64,000 nt of DNA from Ruminococcus sp. (GCA_021205185.1 JAJPYB010000004.1:1-64000); one strand, 5' to 3'. Shown: positions 7,781 through 17,635, numbered from the stretch's first letter. Notes: generated from the sequence alone by a model not told the origin. Numbers and translations: made by a program.

Positions 7781-7811
7781 GTTGCGAGATAACACACAGT
7801 TATCACGCAAC
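7781..7811 (+). promoter_or_regulatory. 5'-terminal stem-loop in GH5 leader
   Basis: GTTGCG pairs with CGCAAC and GATAAC with GTTATC, giving a 12-bp stem with one bulged A on each side and loop ACACA. It lies at the expected 5' end of the mRNA and 15 bases before the AGGAGG site, so it may protect the mRNA from decay. No T-run follows, so it is not a terminator. Confidence 0.6.
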
Positions 7812-7836
7812 GTAACTATTTTTAGGAGGATAGATT

Positions 7837-10800
7837 ATGAAAATCACTAAAAGATTGTTGTCTGGCGCTTTAAGCCTAGCGGTAGCGGCATCTGCTTGCT
7901 TGTCGAGCGGAATCGTTTTAGCTAACGCAACAGCACCGGAGGGCGATTACAACAGCGTAAGCGTTTTAACCGCTTCGGGTGTTGAGCTGGTATCAACTAC
8001 TAACACTCAAACCAGCTATGTGCAGACAAACCTGACATCAGACAGCGAGGATATGTTGGACAGCGACTATCTTTACATCGTTTACACGGTAAACGACACG
8101 GTAACTGATGACACAAAGACGTTTAATCTACAACCGTTTAACACAAGTTGGGGCGGTTGGGACGACAACTATGTAACAATCGGAGCATCGGATTATGATT
8201 CTTCAACCGGTCAGTATACATATTATGTTGCAACTCAAAAGATAATCCAGTCACTTTCAAGCGGAACATTTTATGGTATTAACATCAGCTTTGCGTCAAC
8301 TACTACTGAAATGACTCTCGTTGATTACGGATACTTAACCGAAGATGAGGTTGTTGATTTAGGAAACGAAGAGGATTATCAGCTTGAAGAGCAGGAGTTC
8401 ATCCTGAATGTAACAGGTACTGACCTTGTTGAAGCCGGATATGATGAGGAAGCGCTTCAAACGCTTATTTCTTCAAACAGCGGCACGGTAAAATTCTACG
8501 TTCACATCAGTGAAGCTAACGCTTATTCCTGGCTACAGGCCAGATCGGGCTCTGTTAATAACTTTAATGAGAACGCAGGCGTTACAGTTTATGATGACTG
8601 CGGCAGCGGAGCTTCAAACAAGTATCTGACAGGCTACGCTTGCACAAAGCAGACAAGCAGCAACTATCCGATTCAGATGAATTCTGACGGCGATCCAATA
8701 GGCTCAGCCGGAACGGGTAACTATGTTTTCCCTAACAACGCTATTACTACTTCAAAGATTACAGCTGTCAAGAACTACAGCCTTACTATTGCTATCAAGA
8801 CAACAGGCACAGAGGCTGAGGCTTTAGGCTTTGTATTCTCTGACGGAACTGCATTTACAGTTAATGCCGACGGAAGTTTAACACTTGGCTTTACAGTACC
8901 AACCTGCGAATCGACCACTTTTGAAAGCTCAGATTCTGACGAAGACGGCGAGGTTTGGGAGCAGTCGGTTGAAAAGAGAAGATCAAACCTTAAGCTTACA
9001 CTTGACTATATCGCAACAATGGATTCTTCCAAGTATACAGAGGATTCATGGGCAGCATTGCAGGACGCACTCGTTGTAGCGCAGGCGGAGTATGATAATT
9101 CTTCAGCTACAGCAGCAAGCTTGAAGAGCGCAAGAGATACGCTTGAAAATGTAAAGGCCAACCTTATATTTGCAACGGAAGGCGACGACGGCTCGAACGC
9201 TATGCCGTTCAGAGAGCTTACAGGCGCTGAAACGGTTGCTGAAATGGGAATGGGTATAAATCTTGGAAACACAATGGACGGACATTCAAGCTTTACCCCG
9301 GCAGAAACTGCATGGCAGTCAACCGTTACAACCAAGGAATACATTACAGCACTTCACGATGCAGGCTACAATACATTGAGAGTACCTGTAACGTGGGGAA
9401 ATATGATTGATGACGATGACGACTATTCAATCAACGAAAACTGGTTGAATAGAGTTCAGGAAATCGTTGACTATGCTATCGAGCAGGATATGTATGTTAT
9501 TATCAATGTTCATCATGACGGCGCAGAGCAGACAGGCTGGCTGAGAGTAGCAGCTGACGACATCGACGCAGTTATGGAGAAGTTTGAAGGCGTTTGGAGA
9601 ACAATCGCTACAAGATTCAAGGATTACGACGAGCATCTGATTTTCGAGTCAATGAACGAGGTAACCTGCGGTAAGACAGAAAGCACAAAGAACGCTTCTG
9701 AAGCAGTAAATTACGACACACCTATTATGGTAAACTTAAACCAGCTCTTTGTAAACACAGTTCGTTCAACTGGTTCAAACAACACAAAGAGATGGCTCAC
9801 AGCAGTAGCTCATTACGCAAACAACGGTTCAAGCAGCTTGTTTACAATGCCTAACGATACATATAATACTGACAACAGGCTGATGTTTGCGGCTCACATC
9901 TATTCTGACGTAGACGGAGTTCTGAGCAGATTAAAGACTATGTACAATAAGTTCAGCAAGCTTGGTATTCCAATGTATCTCGGTGAGTACGGAAGAACTC
10001 TTTCAACTGACGCAACATCAGCTTCAGGTTATAACGATCCGTATAGAGCATACTACAACGAGGTTACAAACCGAGCGTGTCAGGTTTATGGAATTTGTCC
10101 AATTGTATGGGATCAAGGCTTCGGTGATGAGGGCGAGCTTCAAACGGGACTTTATTCCTACTGGAACCGTGCGGAGCTAAGACCGATATTCAAGTCGATT
10201 ACCGATGCGAGTGCAAGAGGCACGTTGCTGGAACCGAGCGACTTAAACCTTTCTGGCGATTTTAGCGATATTACTTATGACACAGTATACGGCGTTGAAG
10301 TAACTGAAATGACAAGCATTACGCCGTCAGCAACGGAGGTTGAGCTTACAATCGGCGACGAAACAACGCTAACCGCAAGCTATGCGCCGTCTGATTCAAA
10401 TGACGTTATCGTATGGACAACAGACAACGAGGACGTTGTAACGGTATACAACGGACTTATCCGTGCTAAGGGAATTGGTATCACAACAGTACACGCTAAA
10501 TCCTTAAGCGGTTCTGTTGACGTTGAAATCGAAGTAACAGTAAATCCGACTGAGTCGGACGAGACTGCTGTAATTACAACCGATATGGAAACTTATGAGG
10601 TTGTAAACTCACGAGGAATCAACATTGAAGCTTCTGCAAGCAACGGCGATTTACTAACCTACAGAACTACAAACTCTGAGGTAGCGACAGTAAACAGCCA
10701 GGGCAGAGTTTACGGAATCGCAAACGGCGAGGCTTACATTGTTATCACAGCTGAAAGCGGAGCTACAAAGACCGTTAAGGTTGTAGTTAAGGACGCTTTG

Positions 10801-12039
10801 GCAACAGATGAAATTGAACTTGCAATCAAGGTTTACTACAACGACGATACTCATCAATACTGGAGCGCTGAAACAGGCGACACTATCACAGTAACTGAGG
10901 ACGGAACCTATACGCTCACGTTTGACGTTGACGAGGATCTTTCAAGCGCTGCAATAGCTGCCGGAATTACAAGCATTTCTAACCTAACGGCTATTTACAT
11001 TCAGGATCAGACGGTAGCTCTTGGAAACGCTACAAAGTCGCCGCTTGACGCTTGTAACATTACCTACAACAGCGTAAAGGTTGACGGTGTTGAGCTTACG
11101 CTCAATAGCTTAGCAGGACCGAAATCTGCGCTCAAGTCAAGCGGAGTATTCGACACGAACGACCCGATTAACGCTTGGGACGGCTCAGCAGTAGAAGAAG
11201 TAAGCGCAAATTCAAGCCACGTTGCAAACTTTACAACCGTCAGCAATCCAAAGACTATCGAGATTACGTTTACGCTTTCCGATATGGAATTTACAAAGTC
11301 TGCTGACGCAAGAGAAAATCCGGCAACAAGACTGACTGCTTCTTCTGATACAGAGGTTTATGCAGACGTTGGAACTGAGGTCGAGCTAAAGGTAAGAATC
11401 GCTCCTAGAAATCCTCTTACAGACAGCGTAACTTCATTCGTATCAAGCGATGAGTCAATCGTTTTGACAGACCTTACACCAATGACTCCTGACGAGAACG
11501 GATATATCACCGCAACAGTTTTGGTTGTAGGCACCGGCGAAGCGACCGTTACGGCAATGACCGAAAACGGATATACGGTAGTGTTCACCATCAATCCTTC
11601 CGGCGGAGATGTAACAGGTACGATAAATGTTTCCGACGAGGACGCTACAACTGAAATGACGGTAACGGCAGTAGCTGAGGACGGCACCGAAACGAGCGTA
11701 ACCGCTATAAGCATGGGAGAGTATACTATCGAAGGACTTGCATCAGGCACATATACGCTTGTTGTAAGCGGCGGAAAGTATGTACCACGTGAGTACAGCA
11801 TAGAGGTTGATACCGAGGACATTACCCAGGACGTTAGCTTGAATCCTTATGGAGATGTAAACGGCGACGGAAAGGCAACAACCGCTGACGTTGGCCTTGC
11901 AAATTCACACGCTAAAGGAGTTAATCTTCTTGAGGACTACGAGTTTGACTGCGCAGACGTTAATATTGACGGAAGCGTAACGACGGCAGACGTTGGAAAG
12001 ATAAACTCACACGCTAAGGGAGTAGCATTACTCTGGTAA
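7837..12039 (+). CDS. Secreted multidomain GH5 endoglucanase-type glycanase with type I dockerin
   Basis: This 1400-residue enzyme has a signal peptide (about 1-31) and two beta-rich modules of unknown type (about 35-180 and 185-370). A helical FIVAR-like segment (about 385-465) precedes a GH5 catalytic domain (about 470-800). The catalytic acid/base is E608 in FESMNEV and the nucleophile E717 in YLGEYGRT. The GH5 subfamily Cel5-like start MGINLGNTMDG and the NVHHDG motif are present. After it come two Big_2 Ig-like repeats (about 817-985), a beta-rich module (about 990-1165), another Ig-like repeat, and a carboxypeptidase-regulatory-like domain (about 1258-1338). The C-terminus is a type I dockerin with two calcium loops, DVNGDGKATTADVG and DVNIDGSVTTADVG. 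The enzyme should act outside the cell, docked to a scaffoldin not encoded here. The substrate is probably cellulose or another beta-1,4-glucan or mannan. Confidence 0.92.
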   Translation: MKITKRLLSGALSLAVAASACLSSGIVLANATAPEGDYNSVSVLTASGVELVSTTNTQTSYVQTNLTSDSEDMLDSDYLYIVYTVNDTVTDDTKTFNLQPFNTSWGGWDDNYVTIGASDYDSSTGQYTYYVATQKIIQSLSSGTFYGINISFASTTTEMTLVDYGYLTEDEVVDLGNEEDYQLEEQEFILNVTGTDLVEAGYDEEALQTLISSNSGTVKFYVHISEANAYSWLQARSGSVNNFNENAGVTVYDDCGSGASNKYLTGYACTKQTSSNYPIQMNSDGDPIGSAGTGNYVFPNNAITTSKITAVKNYSLTIAIKTTGTEAEALGFVFSDGTAFTVNADGSLTLGFTVPTCESTTFESSDSDEDGEVWEQSVEKRRSNLKLTLDYIATMDSSKYTEDSWAALQDALVVAQAEYDNSSATAASLKSARDTLENVKANLIFATEGDDGSNAMPFRELTGAETVAEMGMGINLGNTMDGHSSFTPAETAWQSTVTTKEYITALHDAGYNTLRVPVTWGNMIDDDDDYSINENWLNRVQEIVDYAIEQDMYVIINVHHDGAEQTGWLRVAADDIDAVMEKFEGVWRTIATRFKDYDEHLIFESMNEVTCGKTESTKNASEAVNYDTPIMVNLNQLFVNTVRSTGSNNTKRWLTAVAHYANNGSSSLFTMPNDTYNTDNRLMFAAHIYSDVDGVLSRLKTMYNKFSKLGIPMYLGEYGRTLSTDATSASGYNDPYRAYYNEVTNRACQVYGICPIVWDQGFGDEGELQTGLYSYWNRAELRPIFKSITDASARGTLLEPSDLNLSGDFSDITYDTVYGVEVTEMTSITPSATEVELTIGDETTLTASYAPSDSNDVIVWTTDNEDVVTVYNGLIRAKGIGITTVHAKSLSGSVDVEIEVTVNPTESDETAVITTDMETYEVVNSRGINIEASASNGDLLTYRTTNSEVATVNSQGRVYGIANGEAYIVITAESGATKTVKVVVKDALATDEIELAIKVYYNDDTHQYWSAETGDTITVTEDGTYTLTFDVDEDLSSAAIAAGITSISNLTAIYIQDQTVALGNATKSPLDACNITYNSVKVDGVELTLNSLAGPKSALKSSGVFDTNDPINAWDGSAVEEVSANSSHVANFTTVSNPKTIEITFTLSDMEFTKSADARENPATRLTASSDTEVYADVGTEVELKVRIAPRNPLTDSVTSFVSSDESIVLTDLTPMTPDENGYITATVLVVGTGEATVTAMTENGYTVVFTINPSGGDVTGTINVSDEDATTEMTVTAVAEDGTETSVTAISMGEYTIEGLASGTYTLVVSGGKYVPREYSIEVDTEDITQDVSLNPYGDVNGDGKATTADVGLANSHAKGVNLLEDYEFDCADVNIDGSVTTADVGKINSHAKGVALLW

Positions 12040-12060
12040 GCGAAGGTTAATAGAAAAACA

Positions 12061-12094
12061 AAACGGAGGCAGATTTATTCTGCTTCCGTTTTTT
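12061..12094 (+). terminator. Terminator of the GH5 gene
   Basis: AAACGGAGGCAG pairs with CTGCTTCCGTTT (one G-T pair), loop of seven, followed by TTTT. Confidence 0.85.
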
Positions 12095-12107
12095 GCGCCG
12101 TTAGCAC

Positions 12108-12136
12108 TTGAAAATTTATATGCGTTGTGCTACAAT
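12108..12136 (+). promoter_or_regulatory. Sigma-A promoter of typA
   Basis: TTGAAA and TACAAT with a 17-base spacer, about 45 bases before the typA start. Confidence 0.6.
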
Positions 12137-12180
12137 TAAAGGGTATGAATTTGAATAGCAAATGGAGAGGACGATAAATA

Positions 12181-13998
12181 ATGGTAAGAGAAGATTTGAG
12201 AAATATTGCTATTATAGCTCACGTTGACCACGGCAAGACAACGCTGGTTGACGAAATGCTGAAGCAGAGCGGAACCTTCAGGGAGAATCAGGTTGTAAAC
12301 GAGCGTGTAATGGACTCAAACGACATAGAAAGAGAAAGGGGAATAACAATTCTCTCAAAGAACACATCTGTTGTTTACAACGGAATTAAGATCAACATAA
12401 TTGACACTCCGGGGCACGCTGATTTTGGCGGCGAGGTAGAGAGAGTTTTAAAAATGGTTGACGGAGTAATTTTGCTTGTCGATGCCGCTGAGGGACCGAT
12501 GCCGCAGACGAGATTTGTTTTGCAAAAGGCGCTGGAGCTTGGACACCGAATTATAGTAGTTATCAATAAAATAGACCGCCCCGATTCAAGACTTAACGAG
12601 GTGGGCGACGAGGTTTTAGAGCTTTTAATGGATTTGGACGCAAGCGACGAGCAGCTTGACAGCCCGATACTTTATTGTTCGGGAAGAGATGGTACAGCGT
12701 CAGAAAGTCCTGACGTTGCAGGAGAAAGCCTAAAGCCGTTGTTTGATACTATTTTAAGCTATATTCCAGCGCCAGAGGTTGAAGAAAACGGCGCTATGCA
12801 AATGCTCGTTTCGTCGATTGACTATAACGACTATGTCGGAAGAATTGCAATCGGTCGAATTGAGCGTGGAGAAATCAAGGTAAATCAGGACGTTTCAGTC
12901 GGCGATTATCACAATACCAAAAAGGAATACAGAGGTAAAATCGCTACAATTTATCAGATTGAAGGACTTAACCGTGTTGCCTGCGAAAAGGCTAGTGCAG
13001 GTGATATTGTCTGCGTCAGCGGAATTGAAAACATCACAATAGGCGATACAATTTGCGACTTTGGAGCTTTTGAAGCAGTACCGTTTGTTAAAATTTCAGA
13101 GCCTACTGTAGAAATGACATTTTCAGTAAATGACAGTCCGTTTGCCGGACGAGAGGGAAAGTATGTAACCTCAAGACAGCTTCGCGACCGACTTTTCAAG
13201 GAGCTTTTAAAGGACGTTTCTCTGAGAGTCAGCGAAACTGATTCAACAGACAGCTTCAAGGTAGCAGGCAGAGGAGAAATGCACCTTTCGATTCTGATTG
13301 AAACTATGAGAAGAGAAGGCTACGAGCTTTCCATTTCAACTCCAAGAGTTTTGTACAAGGAGATTAAGGGTAAGCTTTGCGAGCCGATGGAAAGGGTAGT
13401 TATAGACGTACCCGAAGCGTCGGTTGGTTCAGTTATGGAAAAGCTGGGTTCAAGGAAGGGCGAGCTTGTTTCTATGTTGCCTGTCGGAAGCAGAATGAGA
13501 CTTGAGTTTATAATTCCGGCAAGAGGACTTTTCGACTACAAGAGCGAGTTTTTAACAGACACTAAGGGCGAGGGAATTATGAGCTCGGTGTTTGAAAAAT
13601 ACGATACCTACAAGGGAGAAATTTCCAAGAGAAATACAGGCTCGTTAGTTGCTTTTGAAGCGGGAGAAGCAATAACCTACGGACTGTTTAACGCTCAGGA
13701 GAGAGGAGAATTGTTTATCACTCCGGGAATTGAGGTTTACGAGGGAATGGTAGTAGGCGCCTCGCCAAAGCAGGAGGATTTAGTTGTAAACGTCTGCAAG
13801 AAAAAGCACCTTACAAATACCCGTGCCAGCGGAAGCGACGACGCACTAAGACTTGTTCCGCCGAGAAATTTAAGCCTTGAGGACAGCTTGGAGTTTTTAG
13901 CCGACGACGAGCTTTTGGAGGTTACACCGAAAAATATAAGAATCAGAAAGCGAATCCTTTCAAACACTTTAAGAGCTAAGGAAAGAGCGAAGCATTAA
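12181..13998 (+). CDS. typA: Ribosome-associated GTPase TypA/BipA
   Basis: At 605 residues it has the usual family length. It opens with the translational-GTPase G1 motif AHVDHGKTT, then RERGITI (G2/switch I), DTPGHADFGGEVERVL (G3) and NKIDRPD (G4). EF-G-like domains follow, and the TypA-specific C-terminal part carries the residues NVCKKKHLTNTRASGSDDA. The family binds the ribosome at the EF-G site and helps 50S assembly, mainly under cold or stress. It has its own promoter. The cyclophilin gene starts 11 bases after its stop, so the two are probably co-transcribed. No abnormality is visible. Confidence 0.96.
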   Translation: MVREDLRNIAIIAHVDHGKTTLVDEMLKQSGTFRENQVVNERVMDSNDIERERGITILSKNTSVVYNGIKINIIDTPGHADFGGEVERVLKMVDGVILLVDAAEGPMPQTRFVLQKALELGHRIIVVINKIDRPDSRLNEVGDEVLELLMDLDASDEQLDSPILYCSGRDGTASESPDVAGESLKPLFDTILSYIPAPEVEENGAMQMLVSSIDYNDYVGRIAIGRIERGEIKVNQDVSVGDYHNTKKEYRGKIATIYQIEGLNRVACEKASAGDIVCVSGIENITIGDTICDFGAFEAVPFVKISEPTVEMTFSVNDSPFAGREGKYVTSRQLRDRLFKELLKDVSLRVSETDSTDSFKVAGRGEMHLSILIETMRREGYELSISTPRVLYKEIKGKLCEPMERVVIDVPEASVGSVMEKLGSRKGELVSMLPVGSRMRLEFIIPARGLFDYKSEFLTDTKGEGIMSSVFEKYDTYKGEISKRNTGSLVAFEAGEAITYGLFNAQERGELFITPGIEVYEGMVVGASPKQEDLVVNVCKKKHLTNTRASGSDDALRLVPPRNLSLEDSLEFLADDELLEVTPKNIRIRKRILSNTLRAKERAKH

Positions 13999-14009
13999 GG
14001 AGGTCAATT

Positions 14010-14609
14010 ATGAAATACTTCAGAATTTTTGTAGCAGCTGTGCTTGCATTTACAGTTATGTGCTTTAGCGGCTGTTCGGACAAAACGGAGGAGAGCTTTG
14101 TTATAACTCTTTATCCTGAATATGCGCCGATTACAGTTGAAAACTTTGTAAACCTTGTTGAGGAAGGCTTTTACGACGGATTTACTTTCCACAGAATTGT
14201 CGAGGGCTTTGTAGCTCAGGGCGGCGACCCTAACGGCGACGGAACGGGCGGCTCTGACGAAACTATAAAGGGCGAATTTATCGACAACGGCGTTACAACC
14301 AATACAATGTCCCACCAAAGAGGCGTAGTTTCAATGGCGAGAAATTCAACAAGCTATGACTCCGCTTCGTCACAGTTCTTTATCTGCTATGATGATTGCT
14401 CGTCAACCCTTGACGGACAGTACGCTGCATTTGGAAAGATTGACGAGGAGGGAATGGAGGTAGTCGATAAGTTTTTGGATATTGAGCGTGAATATTCATC
14501 AAGCGGCGAGCTTTCAGTTCCGACAACCCCTATAACAATAGAAAAGGCCGAGGTTATAAGCGACTCGTCAGACGGACATCAAAGAGTCAAAATGACAGTA
14601 AGCTTCTAA
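14010..14609 (+). CDS. Cyclophilin-type peptidyl-prolyl isomerase, lipoprotein
   Basis: The 199-residue protein begins with a lipoprotein signal; lipobox FSGC puts the lipid on Cys22. The cyclophilin fold follows, with APITVENFVNLVEEGFYDG, FHRIVEGFVAQGGDPNGDGTG and the conserved core SSQFFICYDD. FHR and Q..F carry the active-site Arg, Phe and Gln of the family. It should catalyse proline isomerisation in secreted or wall proteins at the outer membrane face. The start follows AAGGAGG. It appears to share a transcript with typA, and a terminator follows directly. Confidence 0.92.
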   Translation: MKYFRIFVAAVLAFTVMCFSGCSDKTEESFVITLYPEYAPITVENFVNLVEEGFYDGFTFHRIVEGFVAQGGDPNGDGTGGSDETIKGEFIDNGVTTNTMSHQRGVVSMARNSTSYDSASSQFFICYDDCSSTLDGQYAAFGKIDEEGMEVVDKFLDIEREYSSSGELSVPTTPITIEKAEVISDSSDGHQRVKMTVSF

Positions 14610-14630
14610 GTAATATGAAATTTGAATTTG

Positions 14631-14663
14631 CTACCCCTTGTTCAATACAGAGGGTAGTTTTTT
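14631..14663 (+). terminator. Terminator after the cyclophilin gene
   Basis: CTACCC pairs with GGGTAG around a 15-base loop, followed by TTTTTT. Confidence 0.75.
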
Positions 14664-14680
14664 GTTCAGCAAAAAATTGC

Positions 14681-14709
14681 TTGCAATTACATTAAAATTG
14701 TGATATAGT
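14681..14709 (+). promoter_or_regulatory. Sigma-A promoter of the pilin-like gene
   Basis: TTGCAA and TATAGT with a 17-base spacer, 45 bases before the start codon. Confidence 0.6.
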
Positions 14710-14753
14710 TATCTTAGAGAGGTATACGCAGATTTCAGAAAGGGGAAATTGCG

Positions 14754-17627
14754 ATGAAAAAGAATATTAAAGAAATCAGCTTAAAAGCTCGTAATTTCTT
14801 CGGGCATGGCTTTACGCTGGTTGAAGTCATAATTTGTATGGTTATAATTGCAATAATGGCGGCGGTTGCTGTGCCTTCGGTTTTAGGATATATCGACTCC
14901 GCAAAGGAAGCTGCCGCAGTTTCTGAGTGCGAATATGTCGTTGAAGCGGCCGGACTTTTAGGTACCGAGCACGTTTTGGAAACAGGCGTTTTAGCCTATT
15001 CAGGAGAAGCGCCTAATAATATAAATGCCGCTATCACAGCGGATGAAATCTTGGAAAGAGCGGAGCTTGAAAACGAAGGGGAAATTGTGAGCTTTTCTTA
15101 CGACCCGAATGACAACACAAGTAGCTACACTCAGCCTACCTATCTTGTAAATAACGACAACGACGTTGTGGTTTCCGCTGCTAAGAGCTTGTTTTTAGCA
15201 AAGAACATCACTCCTCTTGCTGTGTCAGTTGATACAACCGAGTATTCACAAGCAACAGGCGTCAGCCTTACATATCTTGAATATACAGCTTCAAACGGAA
15301 TTACCGTCTGGTATCATAACGACGGCTACAGCGAAACTATAAGCTCGGAATTTGAAGAGCATATCCACACAATGGAGCCTTATGCAATTCAGACGGAGCT
15401 TACCTGCACTCAGGACGAAACTGTGCTATATAAATGTACGCAGGACGGCTGTACCTATAATTATGTTGAGGTTACAGCAAAAGCGGACGGACATAACCTG
15501 GAGGCGGTTGATGAGGACGAACACGAATGCACAAACGAGCTTCAGGCTCATAAAATTGAAAACGGCACCCTCGTTTCTGACACGCATATCTGTTCATACT
15601 GCGCCGACCACGATTTTAGCGACACGGTTACAAAAACATTAACCGAAGCGACAACCTTCAAGCAGGTTATCTACAACGGAGAATATCTGGAGGATGAGAC
15701 GCTTGCTGCCGGAGATTATGCTTATTGCTATTGTACTGGCTGTGGAATTGATGTCTATTCAGATGCAATAAACGTAAGCAACTGGAGGTCTTACCCTTCA
15801 GACTCGGTAAGCTATGAGGAAAATAAAGTAAGCTTTTATGTAACGGGCTCTCAAAATAACGAAAACGATCCTGATTCTACATCCTGCTGGAATTACGACA
15901 GCGGGGACAATCTCGGACCTAATATGGCGCATCTGTATATTCAAAACGATACCAGCGGAACAAAATACGTTCGCTCGTTTACGCTTACCTTTACAGTTGA
16001 ATTTGTCGACACATATATCCCAGGCAGTACAGTTAATCTGACGGTTGCCAGCGATATGGGCAGCAGCTTGTATACCTATACGATTACCCAGAACTCCGAT
16101 ACCAGCTATTCGGTTACTATAACAAGCAGCGAGCTGTTTGAGCAAAATGCTACAAACTATGAGCTGAGATACAATAACACATTAGCCCCTGGAAGCTTAT
16201 ATCACTTCTGGATTGCCTTCGGCTGCGACCTTCAGGATATAGGAACATATTTCTATATTGACGACTGCGATATAGAATATGTTGATTCTTATGCGACTGA
16301 GGTTCAGCTTTACTACGAGGGCGACGACATCAGCGATATATCTGCAGTTGATTATATGAGCTGGTTGGTTATTCCTTGCGACTCTGAGGGAAATGAGCTT
16401 GGCGATACAAGCGGATATGTAGCTCAAAATCCAACTTCCAACACCATAAGCTTTTATGTGCTGCAAAAGAACGTGTCTACAGATACCACAATTTACTTTA
16501 ATATATACGATTCAAGCGGCAGCTGGGCTTATAAGGTAGAAATTCCACGAAGCGAGCTTATTGAGAATTTAGGAAAGACTGTTACAAGAACCATTCCTGA
16601 CCTGAATGCTTCGTCTTCGTCTACAACCACCACCACTACCACAACAACAACTACCACAACCACTATTGAGCCGTCGTCAGGAGAAAGCTCAACAACTACT
16701 ACCACCACGCCAACTACAACAACTACGACTACCACCACAACAACTACTACCCAGCCGACAACCTATACGCCTACTCTTAGTCTTAAAGTAATTGGTGATG
16801 GAAGTGAAACGGTTGATATTAACATTTCGCCGAAGGGAAATGCGATTGTGCCGGACTGTGTTTTAAGCGGTATGACAACAGGCGAAAGCCGGGAGATAAC
16901 AGGTCTTACAAACGGTGAAACCTATGTAATCTGGATAACCGAAATGTCAGGCTACACCTTTACTGTTGAGGGCGAGGAAAGCTTTGAGTTTACCTATGAT
17001 GAAATGACTTCGCTTTCGCTGACCGCAAAGCTTATAAAGGACGGCGAGGTGGAAATCGCTGATCCTGACGAGGGCAAGATAAACTTTAGTATTGCGTTTG
17101 ACGGCGATCTCAGGTACGATGTAGAATATATTGAGGTATGGTACGGCTATAGCTGGGGCAAGTGCGACACAGTAACAGACCTTACCTACACAAGCGACGG
17201 CATTGTAATTGTAAACTATGAGCCTGATGTAAATTATTCCTGGGCAAATATAACGCTTGTCTTGTATGATAGTGACGGAAATGTAATTGCCACAAGCGAT
17301 GAAATAGCTTCATCAGTCTGGAACAATTACACGGACGGCTTGACTATTGAAACTACCGTTACAAGCATAAAACTAAGCATTGTATGTAGTGATTATTCCG
17401 ACCTTATCGGCGCAGAGCTTTATGATGGATATACTCAGCTTACATGGATTGACGTTTCACCACAGGATGAAAATATTTGCGTATATTACCTGGATTCGAA
17501 CGACATCAGCAATGATGAAATTACAATAAAGCTTTGGACCAGTAGCTGGAGTGCAAAGACAGCTACAGTATCTACCGATACCCTTAAAGAGAATATTGGC
17601 AAAGCCTATACTGTTGAGGTAGAATGA
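14754..17627 (+). CDS. Giant type IV pilin-like protein with poly-threonine linkers
   Basis: This 957-residue protein has a class III type IV prepilin signal: a 19-residue basic leader ending in G19, then FTLVEVIICMVIIAIM with the required Glu at +5. Normal major pilins have 120-200 residues, so this is far too large. After the hydrophobic helix comes a segment with CxxC-like pairs (CTQDETVLYKC, CTNELQAH, HICSYC) at about 215-290. Further on are beta-rich modules, two poly-Thr runs at about 623-635 and 650-673, and a final block of two or three beta modules rich in Trp and Tyr (WYGYSWG, LWTSSWSAK). It may be a minor or tip pilin carrying glycan-binding modules, comparable in idea to the pilus-linked adhesion of Ruminococcus albus. 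No pilus assembly gene lies in the window. Function is inference. Confidence 0.75.
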   Translation: MKKNIKEISLKARNFFGHGFTLVEVIICMVIIAIMAAVAVPSVLGYIDSAKEAAAVSECEYVVEAAGLLGTEHVLETGVLAYSGEAPNNINAAITADEILERAELENEGEIVSFSYDPNDNTSSYTQPTYLVNNDNDVVVSAAKSLFLAKNITPLAVSVDTTEYSQATGVSLTYLEYTASNGITVWYHNDGYSETISSEFEEHIHTMEPYAIQTELTCTQDETVLYKCTQDGCTYNYVEVTAKADGHNLEAVDEDEHECTNELQAHKIENGTLVSDTHICSYCADHDFSDTVTKTLTEATTFKQVIYNGEYLEDETLAAGDYAYCYCTGCGIDVYSDAINVSNWRSYPSDSVSYEENKVSFYVTGSQNNENDPDSTSCWNYDSGDNLGPNMAHLYIQNDTSGTKYVRSFTLTFTVEFVDTYIPGSTVNLTVASDMGSSLYTYTITQNSDTSYSVTITSSELFEQNATNYELRYNNTLAPGSLYHFWIAFGCDLQDIGTYFYIDDCDIEYVDSYATEVQLYYEGDDISDISAVDYMSWLVIPCDSEGNELGDTSGYVAQNPTSNTISFYVLQKNVSTDTTIYFNIYDSSGSWAYKVEIPRSELIENLGKTVTRTIPDLNASSSSTTTTTTTTTTTTTTIEPSSGESSTTTTTTPTTTTTTTTTTTTTQPTTYTPTLSLKVIGDGSETVDINISPKGNAIVPDCVLSGMTTGESREITGLTNGETYVIWITEMSGYTFTVEGEESFEFTYDEMTSLSLTAKLIKDGEVEIADPDEGKINFSIAFDGDLRYDVEYIEVWYGYSWGKCDTVTDLTYTSDGIVIVNYEPDVNYSWANITLVLYDSDGNVIATSDEIASSVWNNYTDGLTIETTVTSIKLSIVCSDYSDLIGAELYDGYTQLTWIDVSPQDENICVYYLDSNDISNDEITIKLWTSSWSAKTATVSTDTLKENIGKAYTVEVE

Positions 17628-17635
17628 CAAAAAAC

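Noticed and set aside
11358-11822. 154-codon reading on the minus strand
   Set aside because: It is opposite the GH5 gene's Ig-like region, with no ribosome site and no domain sense.
16529-16738. Poly-valine reading on the minus strand
   Set aside because: It is the complement of the poly-threonine linkers of the pilin-like gene.
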